NCBI GenBank assembly: GCA_014526335.1
Contig: JACTAT010000061.1
Location: 1,865,212 to 1,929,211, forward strand
DNA length: 64,000 bases
Origin: Chrysaora quinquecirrha
Taxonomy: Eukaryota > Cnidaria > Scyphozoa > Semaeostomeae > Pelagiidae
Direction of reading: 5' to 3'
Numbering within the stretch: the first letter of the stretch is position 1; each line of letters starts with the position of its first letter. The translations under genes and the position numbers were made by a program. The notes under the pieces were generated by a model. It did no database searches and was not told the DNA's origin. It saw nothing but the letters and a program-made list of their open reading frames with translations. This document shows, piece by piece, positions 12,261-22,800 of this stretch.

Positions 12261-13567
12261 ATGAATAAACTTCAAGCCTTAACACATCGAAAATTTGTTG
12301 GTTTGACCATGTTAGATATTGTATTAACGTTATTGCTGATTTTTCCGTGCAACGGAAGAGTGTTGCATGAATCTGGCGCGAATTTGAAGCCTGTTCCTTG
12401 CGTCGCGTCAGATTGCATCGATAAATCTTTGCTTGAAAATGGTGCAGTTGTTAGCAGAATCGGCATTACGACAACAAATGCGACTGGGTATGATACAGAT
12501 GAATCTCGCAACGAATCACCTCGTCAACTTCAGTTAGATCCGCTATCCACGAGCTCGACGTCGACAGAAGAACTAAAATCAGGAAACTTCGGAAGGAAGT
12601 CGGTGGAAGGAAACACGTATGACGGGGTCAAAATTTTAGCCGATACCCAGCCGAAAAATTCAGTTGAAGCGCAAAAATCGCTCGCAAAGCATTCGTCTAC
12701 ATCTAGCAGTAGTAACTTTGTCGCTGTGAACGATTCCACAAAGGATAAACTTAAAAACACGTTCATAAAAAGACTACCAAAAGCACTAATCATTGGCGTG
12801 AAAAAAGGTGGAACGAAAGCGTTATTAACTTTCCTCAATGCGCACCCTGACGTTCGTGTCCATAAGAAAGAAGTCCATTTCTTCGATAAGTACTACAATA
12901 AAGGTTTAAGATGGTACATGGAGAAAATGCCGTTGTCTTTTCCCCATGAAATTACTATCGAGAAAAGCCCGCGATACCTCACCACAAGACAAGCTCCTAA
13001 AAGAGTTTTTCAGATGTCACCGAATATAAAACTGCTCGTTATTTTGAGAGACCCAACAAATCGCGCAATCTCAGATTTTGTACACATGAAGACGAGGAAA
13101 AAGCGATTTCAAATTAGTGAAAGTTTAGAATCTCTTATTTTTAACAATAACTCAAAAATCGAAGGGCTATCAACAAGACTTATGCGTTTATTCAAAACGG
13201 TTTGTATTCGTTGCATTTAAAAAACTGGTTGAAATATTTCCCGCGTCAGAACTTCCATTTTGTCAACGGTGACAAGATGATAACGAACCCCGGCAAGGAG
13301 CTACTGAAAGTCCAGGAGTTTCTTCGACTAGAACCGCTGGTCGACGAACAGAATTTCGTTTATAACGCAACAAAACGATTCTTCTGTGTTTACAAAACGC
13401 TGCAGGATCGAAGAACGAAATCTCAGAATTCAATTTGTTTGGGGAAATCCAAAGGCCGTAAACATCCCAGTGTTAGTGAAAATACATTACAAGTAATGAG
13501 AGAATTCTATAGACCATACAATGAAGAATTGTATAGAATGACAGGGATAAACTTTGGTTGGAAATGA
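12261..13567 (+). CDS. heparan sulfate 3-O-sulfotransferase-like gene 1 (one frame break)
   Basis: Predicted type II Golgi enzyme that transfers sulfate from PAPS to glucosamine 3-OH of heparan sulfate. First ATG at 12261 opens a basic tail, a signal-anchor (residues about 11-32) and a long Ser/Thr/Lys stem. The catalytic domain follows: 5'-PSB loop IIGVKKGGTKALL (about residues 177-189), catalytic-region KEVHFFD, EKSPRYLT, and 3'-PB loop RDPTNRAISDF. The first frame stops at 13220. The C-terminal part (LYSLHLKNWLKYFP, the Cys pair of the FFCVYK..ICLGKSKGRKHP loop, and the ending TGINFGWK) continues in another frame to 13567. A single missing nucleotide near 13182-13190 (in CTTATG) explains it. 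No intron fits. Family assignment is strong; whether this is an assembly indel or a decaying gene is open. A similar tandem gene lies 2 kb downstream. Confidence 0.85.
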
Positions 13568-14554
13568 AGTGTGACTGCTGTTCGAGAAATTTCGCCTGGA
13601 ATGTTTGAGAGATATGCGGTGTATGCAATATAAAGTTGGTTTAGTTGTTCCAAAAACTTCCTTTTAGTACATTGATAGCAGGCAAGGATGTTGCATACAA
13701 CAGAAAATGATTGCTTGCAATATTAAACCTCCTTTTCAACAGAGAGGGGAAGGACTGCAACGAAATCGCATGCCAGTTGCAGAATATTGAAGGATTCTTC
13801 TATTTTCGTTCAACGAAACGCTCTGTGCAATATGTATGCGTTCAATAAATGGTATAGCTGCAACGTAATGTTATCATTCGCATTTTGTTTTATGCAAGAG
13901 AAAAAGATTGCATTCAACAAAAAATTGCATCCAACAGAAAATGATTGCATGCAACAGTAGACATTCTTTTTCAATAGATTGCGTGCAACACCCAACAGTA
14001 ATCGTGCATTTAAGCATTGCATGCGGAATTGCTGCTTTTCAATACTTCAAGTTAGATTTTTGAAAGGAAATTCAATTTTCAAGAAATTTTGTGGAACATT
14101 GTTTGTAACAAAGATTTCTGCAACATGTCTTGCATTTGAGAGTACTATTGCATTTCGCATTGTTTTCTAAAGAAAGCAGCATCATTGAATGCAAACTATA
14201 TTGCATGCAACATGCAGCATCACATTTTGCACTGAAGAGTTTTTTTAGAAGGATAAAAAGAAGAAGAGTTTTAATAAAAAGCTAAGCTGAACTCGAGAGT
14301 AAATAGAAATTATATATTTATCGATGTATATAAATATATTTTAGTTTTATGAGAAGTTTTTAGAGAAATTAGTCAAAGTTGATTCTAGATGTGCAACTTT
14401 GTTTGTACACTCTTGTTGATTATTCGCGTTTTTTGTGCAGTTCAGAAATAAATAGCCAGAAATCTACAGAAGCAATTTACTGAGGCGGACTTTGTACCAA
14501 GATGTGGATCGAAATGCACCAATTGTAAAAAAAGCTGTATTGGTACCGTAAAGC
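13568..14554 (+). repeat. 3' region with scattered TTGCATGCAACA motifs
   Basis: Downstream of gene 1 the near-palindromic word TTGCATGCAACA and one-base variants occur about eight times between 13690 and 14215 (for example near 13691, 13907, 13925, 13945, 13979 and 14199). AATAAA at about 14445 could end the transcript, which would place the motifs in the 3'UTR. GCATG is the core of RBFOX-type binding sites, but any functional link is inference. Confidence 0.5.
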
Positions 14555-14762
14555 TAGTTAGTTTAGTTAGTTAGTTAGTTAGTTTGTTTGTTTGTTTGGT
14601 TGTTAGTTAGTTAGTTCGTTAGTTAATAAGTTAGTTAGTAACTTAGTTTGTTAGTTGGTTAGTAGCTTAGTTAAATAGTTAGTTGGTTAGTTAGTTAGTT
14701 ATATGGTTAGTCATTTTATTAGTTAGGTGCTTAGTTAGTTCGATATTTAGTTAGTTAGCTAC

Positions 14763-14809
<47 letters not shown>

Positions 14810-14925
14810 GTTGGTTAGTTAGCTTGTCGATTATTTAGTTGGTTGGTTGATTAGTTGGTTAGTTAGTTCGATATTTAGTTAGTTAGTTAGTAAGTCTGTT
14901 AGTCAGCTATAGTTCGTTAGTTGGT
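14555..14925. repeat. (TTAG)n tetranucleotide microsatellite
   Basis: Degenerate GTTA/TTAG array with GTTT, GGTTA and CGATATTTAG variants. Not TTAGGG or TTAGG telomeric repeat. Confidence 0.85.
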
Positions 14926-15523
14926 TACCATTCAATAAAATCTTTATAAGTAGCCGAGTTCAAGCCTAGTTCAAGAAATTTAGAATTTCCAATCCAGCCA
15001 GGAATTGCAAGAAGCCGTTTATAAATGCTTCTTAGTTTGGGCTCGGCGTGTAATGGTGCCCCATCTAGGGTGCAAAATGACTTCGTTGTTTGACAGCCCA
15101 TTCAAAGAAAAATTTGGGTTTGGGAGCAAATGACAACATATTTGGATGACATGAGGCAAGAGCCTTGTAAGTTTTCAGAAATTTGTGAAAAATTTGCAGT
15201 GGACATTCCGGTTGTATGTAAGTCGCCCGCAAATTTTCTTCGAGTTGCGCGAAGGTTCCATCTTAAACCAATTTCATCGTTTTCGTTCTATCCGTCACGA
15301 TAGCGTGCTTTACGGCCCGCATAAATTTCTGTGAAGTGCGTAAAAATAACCCGAAAATTTGTGCCAATCCCTGTCCCAAAAATTTGTGCCAATTTTATAC
15401 AGCCTCGCTTTCATGTAAAGTATGAATTGAATTGGATTCATCGAAAAAAAACTTGATTGTCAAAACTCTGATGTCAAAACTTTGTCACGAAATTAATGCA
15501 TAAACTTCTCTGATCTTTCTTTG
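14926..15523. other. intergenic between the two sulfotransferase genes
   Basis: No ORF of interest; presumably contains the promoter and 5'UTR of the second sulfotransferase gene. Confidence 0.35.
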
Positions 15524-16926
15524 ATGATGAACTTGAGTAAGCAAAAACTTTATTCTGTATTTATTTTGCTAGTAATCTTTACTCTATCATATATTTTGTT
15601 TGTTTACGAAATACCGCAAGACCTTCACCGTTATCTCTTCATGAACAGAGGCCATCTAGGCCCGTCTGAAAAGCCACCAAAGTTTGCAAACTTTGATGAT
15701 AAAACGAATTTTTCTAAATTTGCGAAAAAGCTATCCAATATCGCGGAAAAGAATGACGACTCTACTAGCTTGTTGCATTCGTACTCAAAGAAATCAAAAG
15801 GAAAAGCCCGCAGTAAAAAGGTTAGGCCCAAAACTGCAAGTACTGAAGAAGAGCTGGCCGACATACCGGTACTGTCCTTGCATCCAGAACAAGCCACACA
15901 AATAACCCCCAACAACATGCAAAAATTAAGCGTGGAGACAGTCCCGAAGGTACATATTTCAACGTTTAAGCCAGACCCTACTGACTTATCACCAATAATA
16001 GATACTTCTGCCACTGTTACTGAAGGTAATTCAGCTACAGCAGTTACTGATTCCAACAGCCCTAGTTTGGAGCCAAGAAAAATCGGAGAATTAAAGAAGA
16101 GACTGCCAAATGTTATCATCATTGGCTCAAAAAAGGGTGGAACTAGAGCCCTTTTGCAATTTCTTGGTACACACCCTGATGTAGAAGTCTCGAACAGTGA
16201 AGTGCATTTTTTTGACAAGCATTATAATGAAGGAATTGATTGGTATATAAACCAAATGCCAGAGACATATCCTGGTCAAATTACAATGGAAAAAACTCCA
16301 GGTTATTTTGTAAGACCACATGTTCCTGAAAGACTAAGTAAGTTATGCAAAGAAAGATCCTTGAAATGAAATTTCTTGTAATCGTAAGAGATCCCGTCAC
16401 AAGGGCAGTGTCAGACTACACGCAGGGCTTAATTCAGCGTCAAGAAAAGCAAAGACTTGAAAATAGAAATTATTCATTCAAAAGTTTTGAGACCAAAGTT
16501 TTCTCTGATGTCAAATACAAAATTGTAAATAAACGGAACAATCTTATCTCCACTGGAATTTACGCAAAACATCTAAAAAGATGGCTGAAATACTTTGACT
16601 TGAAAGATTTTTGTTTTATCAGTGGTGAGCAACTTATTAAGAAACCTTGGGAAGAGCTTTATTCTGTTCAAAAATTTCTTAACATTTCAATTGCCATTAG
16701 AAAAGAACATTTTTGGTTCAATAAAACCAAACAGTTTTACTGCTTAACAGTTAAGAAGAAGGAAGATAATACTTTGGCCAAGAATCCACCTCGTTGTTTT
16801 AGCAAAAATAAGGGGAGAAAGCACCCCTCTATTGACCCAGCAACGTTATCAGCTTTGCAAAATTTCTATAGGAATTTTAACAATAAATTTTATAAAATGG
16901 TCGGAAGAAACTTTGGTTGGTCATGA
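15524..16926 (+). CDS. heparan sulfate 3-O-sulfotransferase-like gene 2 (one frame break)
   Basis: Tandem paralogue of the preceding gene, same strand and intronless. ATG at 15524 starts a short basic tail, a signal-anchor (about residues 10-27), and a long low-complexity Lys then Ser/Thr/Pro stem to about residue 190. The sulfotransferase fold follows with 5'-PSB loop IIIGSKKGGTRALLQF (about 198-213), SEVHFFD (about 225-231) and MEKTPGYFV. The first frame ends at 16369. The 3'-PB motif VIVRDPVTRAVSDYTQ, then IYAKHLKRWLKYF, the QFYCL..CFSKNKGRKHP Cys loop and the ending GRNFGW lie in a second frame to 16926. One missing nucleotide near 16345-16370 explains the break; a GTAAGT at 16339 is too close to any acceptor to make an intron. 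The break is in a different place from gene 1, so it was not inherited by duplication. Substrate specificity (HS versus another glycan) is not determinable. Confidence 0.85.
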
Positions 16927-16953
16927 TAGATAACATAGTTTTTGTGCTATATA

Positions 16954-17425
16954 TAGTGCCATAGCCAGGATGGGGTAAGGAGGCAATCACCTGCTTGAAT
17001 TATTGCCAAGATAGGTTTTGTATGTACAATTCCTGACTAAAATGTTGGAGTGCCTGTGCTAAAATTCTATTTCATAGCCTCATACTGTTTCACTCTTCCC
17101 CTCCTCCCCCTTGAACAATGTTGTTAAACACTGCAATTACCAGCTGCTTCCGACTTAACGTGAAGAATAATTGTCAATAGTATCAACATTGTTTGAGGAG
17201 CGTGGGAGGTTTTCTCATGAATATGCTAGATTGACTAGAATTGTTTGTGACGCATACAAAAAATCTAGGGCCTTCCAACTACATTTGGCAGCCATTGTGG
17301 ACTAAATTTGTTGTAAAAATGCCAAGAAATATAGTTTGGTTATTTCTTCCTAAAACCACGCCCTTATGTTCTTTGGCCACGCCCTTTTGCCCACGCCCTT
17401 TTGCCCCTTCTGGCAATGCCACTTC
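16954..17425. repeat. dispersed repeat with CCACGCCC motifs (also at 55691-55890)
   Basis: Begins with GTGCCATAGCCAGGA and contains GGCAATC near the start and AAAACCACGCCC..GGCCACGCCC toward the end. The same order (GACGTAGCCAGGA, GGCAATCG, AAAACCACGCCC, TACGCCACTGTG) occurs at 55691-55890. AATAAA at 17509-17514 may end the sulfotransferase 2 transcript. Confidence 0.5.
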
Positions 17426-17824
17426 ACTGCAGATACATATACCATTTCAAAGCATCGTATTTTTGTACAGAGTAGTTAATCAAATTGTATATACTATCAT
17501 TTTATATTCAAATAAAGTTTTTGAGGCAGTCAGTGCAGAAGTAGATACTGTACTGTTGTAACTTGGTCACGCGTTTACCAGTGTTCCGTTTGGTACTAAG
17601 CCTGGTGAGGAGGAGTTTCACTCCGCGAAAACACGCGTGCGAGATTTCTATTAAAACAAAAGGACTTCACGTGGATTTCCAAGAAAACAATAGGACTTCA
17701 AGCGAAGTTGTACGAGATTCCCAAGGATTGAATTGCTTTGAAACCTTGTTTCCATTAGATCGTAAAAATCTAAGATGAACTATTGCCCTCATTTTTTCAG
17801 AGGATCATGATGGATAGTAATCTA
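17426..17824. other. intergenic, nothing recognised beyond a possible poly(A) signal
   Basis: Short ORFs only. AATAAA at 17509-17514 on the plus strand is the first good polyadenylation signal after sulfotransferase gene 2. Confidence 0.35.
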
Positions 17825-18345
17825 AGACCCTTCGCAAACGACTAAACACTGTTGGTCCAACATTTGAGATTTGCTTGTCAAGCAAAATGTTTGACCGTTT
17901 GGCCACGTCCAAAAACATTGCTCTTCCAACATTTTTTGTTTGCGTCAAGCAAAATATGATTTGAACTTTCTCAAAAACATCACGCCACAAATGTTGTTAC
18001 TTTTGCTTGTCAAGCATTGTTTTTGGACGTGACCAAATGGTCAAACATTTGTTGTAAAGCAAATTTAAAATGTTGGACCAACAATGTTTGATTGTTTGCC
18101 CAGGGACTTAGACCCTTGACAAACAACCGAATGTTGTTGCTCAAACATTTAGATAAAGTGTTTTACCGTTATGCCACGTCGAAAAACATTGTTCGTCAAA
18201 CATTTTTTTTTTTTCTTGACAAACGAAATTGTTTTTGAGCTTTTCAAGACAAACGTTAAACTTTGTCGATCATTTTTTGTGAGGTCATCAAACGTTCAAA
18301 CATTGCTTGTGAGGCCATTTTCAAATGTTTGAAAAACAATGTTTT
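17825..18345. mobile_element. foldback elements, AAACATTG family (two adjacent copies)
   Basis: 17825-18115 has about 90-bp imperfect inverted arms: TTGGTCCAACATTTGAGATTTGCTT...TTTGGCCACGTCCAAAAACATTG on the left and, reversed, ACGTGACCAAATGGTCAAAC...AAATGTTGGACCAA on the right. A second, more degenerate copy follows at 18118-18345. Large hairpins are predicted; no coding. Confidence 0.65.
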
Positions 18346-19454
18346 ATGGTTTTTGGGTTGCATCTTGGCTATTTTTGCATATTTATTTATTCTTATTATT
18401 GAAATGAAATAATATTTTTGTTTTTAAATTTAAATTTATTTCTATACAAATATTGCAATCTTTTCAAATTTGTGTCGATTTCTCGCAGTCTTTCTGTCAA
18501 TCAAAAGTCAAAAAGTAAGTACGGCAGCGAGGAGCACATGTTTCTTTTTCATGCTGCAGTCTGCGGAAAGCAGACGTGGCTGTTTCGCAGGAGAGCCAAA
18601 TTGCAATTTCGAGATTATGTTGTCGTGTACAGCTACAACAAAACAAGATAGGTACGCAAAGGGAACTCTGCCGCTTGCAACATCTTCCATAGGTAAGTTT
18701 GTAGCAGCTTATTTTGTCTATAAGGAACCTTTTTCTTGTTTAAACTATGAAAACATTGGATAGACATAGAAATAAGTAAGCCCAAGTAAAAAGTCCCTTG
18801 TTTGACTCGGAATGTCAATGCTACATTTGGTCCCTAGTCGATGCTACACTTTTGACATATGTCTGAAGTTGAGTACTGCAAGTTCCCAGGGTAGTTCGCA
18901 TCTCGTGCTATCATATGTGGCGTATTTTTGTTTACTTGTTTTCAGTACATAATTAGCAGATGCCTGCGTTTTTCTGTAGGCTTCGAAACGCCTTCTTTTT
19001 AAGCGTATTCCGAAAACGACAGGTCTCGGAATCATTCTGCCCTGAAGCTGGAAGGCGTTGCCGTGTGTTCAGATCAGCCTACCGTCTTTGGCAGCCGTGT
19101 TTTGGTATTTGGTATATGTAGGAAACCTTATGCTGCTTATACCGCTTTGAGAATTTCTGGGGCCTCCTAAAATTAGAAGATTACCAAAAAATACGCCCTC
19201 GGGGCGCTAATATAGCACGGCAAACCTGAAATTGATTTACGCGCGTCGAACTGTTGCCGCGTCAACAATCTGCGTACGTACCAAGATATTTGGTTCATTT
19301 AGAATATTGCAGAGACACTAAAGATAGTATGGTTATTCTTCATTAAAAACACGCTTTATTTGTCCAAATTAAACAAGTCTATGAAATTAACAAAACTACC
19401 ATTATCTACATGGTGTTGACCACGGGGGTGGGGGGTACTTCCGTTGTTCATTAT
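18346..19454. other. intergenic between sulfotransferase gene 2 and MAD1L1
   Basis: AT-rich at 18360-18460, then several overlapping short ORFs (60-97 codons) on both strands, none recognisable. TTTATT at 19355-19360 is AATAAA on the minus strand and is the likely poly(A) signal of MAD1L1. Confidence 0.4.
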
Positions 19455-19827
19455 ACTAGACGTGCCACCCAAAATGGGCAAATCTTCCAGCGACAATTTC
19501 GCCACATACGGGTTTGTTTTTCGTAATGAATCCCTACATATGGGAGGCAAAAATATAAAAAATACGACATGCATTGCTTTTAGAAGCTTGATAATTTTTT
19601 TTGCATTTGAGTCAATTATTTGGTGCGAATCGGGTAAATGCGCTTTAATTTTTAGCGCAAAAGCCTTTTGGCCACATTCAGAGTTGCCTCAGGTGTTAAA
19701 AATTGGCACAAAAAATTTGCACAAATGGGTAAAAGATTTCTTTGCTTTTCTATACATAAGTTCCACGAATAACAGAGATCATCGGTAGACATGGGTGGGT
19801 ATGGATAATCAGGGTGGCACGTCTAGT
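19455..19827. mobile_element. MITE with perfect 16-bp TIRs in the MAD1L1 3'UTR
   Basis: ACTAGACGTGCCACCC at 19455-19470 is perfectly mirrored by GGGTGGCACGTCTAGT at 19812-19827. There is no transposase. It lies between the MAD1L1 stop (19880) and its likely minus-strand AATAAA (19355-19360), so it is probably transcribed as 3'UTR. Confidence 0.75.
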
Positions 19828-19879
19828 CTGTTGAACAATAAAGTATTACCCCTAAACGGTTGATGTGACTACGTACGGT

Positions 19880-22800
19880 CTATATTTTTGGACAAACATT
19901 AATTTTTGCCAGAGTTGTATCTTGTAAATGAGTTTGTCTGCTAAACAGTTCTAATGTGACACTGCTGAGAAATGCTGGAATAGAATTTCCACGTTGCAGA
20001 TATGTTTTGAACGCTTCTGGAAACTGAGATGCAAAGTTGCTTTCACGTAATTGAATGTCACCTTCTGGTGATTTCTGAAAAGAAAATACACAGCAAGAGA
20101 AATTAGGTTATGCTCATATTAATACGGCCAATACAGACTCGTCTTAATATCAGATGAACTATACTAGTAAACTACAATCCCGGACAAAATTTATGAGACT
20201 AACAGGAAAAATGCCATTCTTGCCACACATATCGCCCCCTCCCCTGAATCAATATCAATGTTGTTTTCGCAACAACAAAAAACAGATGAAAGTAAAATAC
20301 AATCTGTAAAACATCAACGAAACCAAACATTGGCTTGGGGAAGGGGGGAATTCATTTTCTTCCTATTTTGTACGGAGTATTTCTAAATGATGAAACTTTA
20401 TGCAAGACTCATTGAGTTTTTCCGGGATTGTAGTTTCTAGTGTCTGATTCTAGCGACCAAGTTTCCAGTGTCAATGAAAATATTTTACAATGTTGGCCAC
20501 GTCGCAAAACATTGTTAATAAAAATTTTTCTTGCGTCAAGCAAAAATGTTTTTGAACTTTGAAACAAACGATGTCAGCAAATTCTACTTGTCAAGATATG
20601 TTTTGTGACATGGCCAAACGTTCAAACATTGTTTGATAAGCAAGCGACTTGAACGTCTAGCAAACGGCTCTAAACCAGACTGAAGGTAATGTGGGGTCGT
20701 GTTCTAATCCTGCTAACTCATGGTGTTAGGAGCTCGGTGAGGTCAGGGGTCGAGCCCCAGCCACGGTATCATCACAACCAGGATCAAGGTCTCGTAGGTT
20801 TGTCAATTTCTTAGACCGCGTTTACCCGAGAGAAACTGGCTCGGCTCTGGTCCGATTCGGTTCTGACTCTTTTCCAACGCGTTTACACAAGTAGAACTGG
20901 ATCGGCTCCAACCTGATCCAGCAATTTTTTACTTCTTAAAATTTCTTCTCTTTATTTTTCTTCGAAAATTATGTGTTGTTCTAGGCTTTATTCATTGACT
21001 TTAGTCACGTTCCGTGTCCTCGCCAGTTTGGATCTGATTAAAAGCGTTTATGCTGGATCTAAAAAGAGCCAGAGAAGGTACGGATCCGAGAGATCCGGTG
21101 TAAAAAAGGGAAGTTGTTTTTGAGCTCTGGATCGGACCAGATGCGGTCCATCCAGTTTCTCTCGTGTAAACTAGCGACTGGCGCTAAATACACCTTCAAG
21201 TAGAAGCTCTAAATCGACAAGCCTTATTTACGAGAAAGTTAAAAATTTTAAGTGAATCGGGGAACTCAAATCACTGAAGCTTTTTCTATGTTTCGGTAAT
21301 AAAAAAGTGAGATAGCATTTTCAATACCTTGAATATGAATTTGTCATCAGGAGATGCTGCGTACATTGATAATATTTGAAATGTATCGTCAGCCGGCATG
21401 TCATGATTATACCCAAACAAATGGTAAATACTTTCTCGAACAGTCTTTGCTCTTTCACGAAATGCCTACAAGAAGAAGAGATACAGTTATCGATCTTTTA
21501 GCTTCTTAGCTGCGCCTGTAAGTGCGATCAGGTATTTAACAACTGTGACGAAACTGCAGTGAAGCTACAATCGCTATGTAAGGTTGGTACCTGGCCTAAG
21601 GTACCGAAACGCATGCAGTTAGGCTCTTATCGCATGAGCACAAATTCATATTCGGCCTATATGAATAATTTCACCAGCCGCCCCATTCTCAATTGCAAAA
21701 CGCGTTTCGCTCTTATTGGTGCTCATCAGTGACATGTGTGAGAATCGAACCGGGGTTTATTGCGTGAGATGCACAAGTGCTAATCACACGACCACCGGAG
21801 CTGGGCTGACTGGTGAGTAACTGCGTGATTTTAACACTCGTATCACACGAATACTGATCTCTTGCATATTACTATGTAAGGTTGGTACCTGGCCTAAGGT
21901 ATCGAAACGCATGCAGTTAGGCTCATATCGCATGAGCACAAATTCGTATTCGGCCTATATGAATAATTTCATACAATCCTCGTCAAAACTGTTGGGACAC
22001 TTAGCTTTTTTTAACAATTTTCCCTTCCACCAATCTTACCCCCTCCCCCCATCTCAATGTTGGGGAAATAGCAGCTCATCAGTTACTCCAACATTGAGTA
22101 GGGGGGGAGGGGGGTCAATTACTCTATCGGAACGTGATTTTTAAGGGAAACATGGCTAATGTGGAGGTTTACTCGGTGAGATCAAGAATCTCATGTTGCG
22201 GTTGGCGAAGTTCCCCAATGTTTTTGGCGAGGATTGTATGTGTATATTTCATAAATAAAGACACTCCTTCAACTAAGGGCCTCGTTTTCAAAAAAAATTA
22301 ACATGGCGTCAAAGAAATGTTTCGACTTCAGATTCGAATTTAGCACCTTCATTTTAGTGTTGAGACATTTTTCTTGCTTCTAGTTTGAAAATTTATTTGA
22401 GATTTGACAGTTGAAAATGACTGAGGGAGTATAATTTCATCCCAGCCGATTTTCAAGGGTCAACTCTTTAATGAATGTTAAAAAATTTTCTTCGCTATAA
22501 AATCGGCATTTTATGGACGAGAAGCAAGAACATTCACCGTTAACACGCTCAATTTGAAATTGGAGCAAAAATTTTTGTACGAATCAATTTTCTCAATTTT
22601 TTTTAACGAAGCTCTAAGTTGAAAAGATGTATAGATAGAAAACGTATCTCACCTCTTTTAACCTTGTTTTCTGAAGCTCAGATGTGTTAAGCTGAGATTT
22701 TAACTCTAGAAAATAAAGAACAATATAAACTTAATCTTAAACACATCTCACAAAGTAGAAAAAACTTAGTTCAAAATATTCATGTTTATATATCTCTATC

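Noticed and set aside
14555..14925. Interstitial telomeric repeat
   Set aside because: The unit is TTAG/GTTA, not TTAGGG or TTAGG, and it is degenerate.
16338..16370. GTAAGT at the frame break of sulfotransferase gene 2 as a splice donor
   Set aside because: The motif-bearing second frame resumes within about 30 bp, too short for an intron, and no acceptor fits; an indel is simpler.
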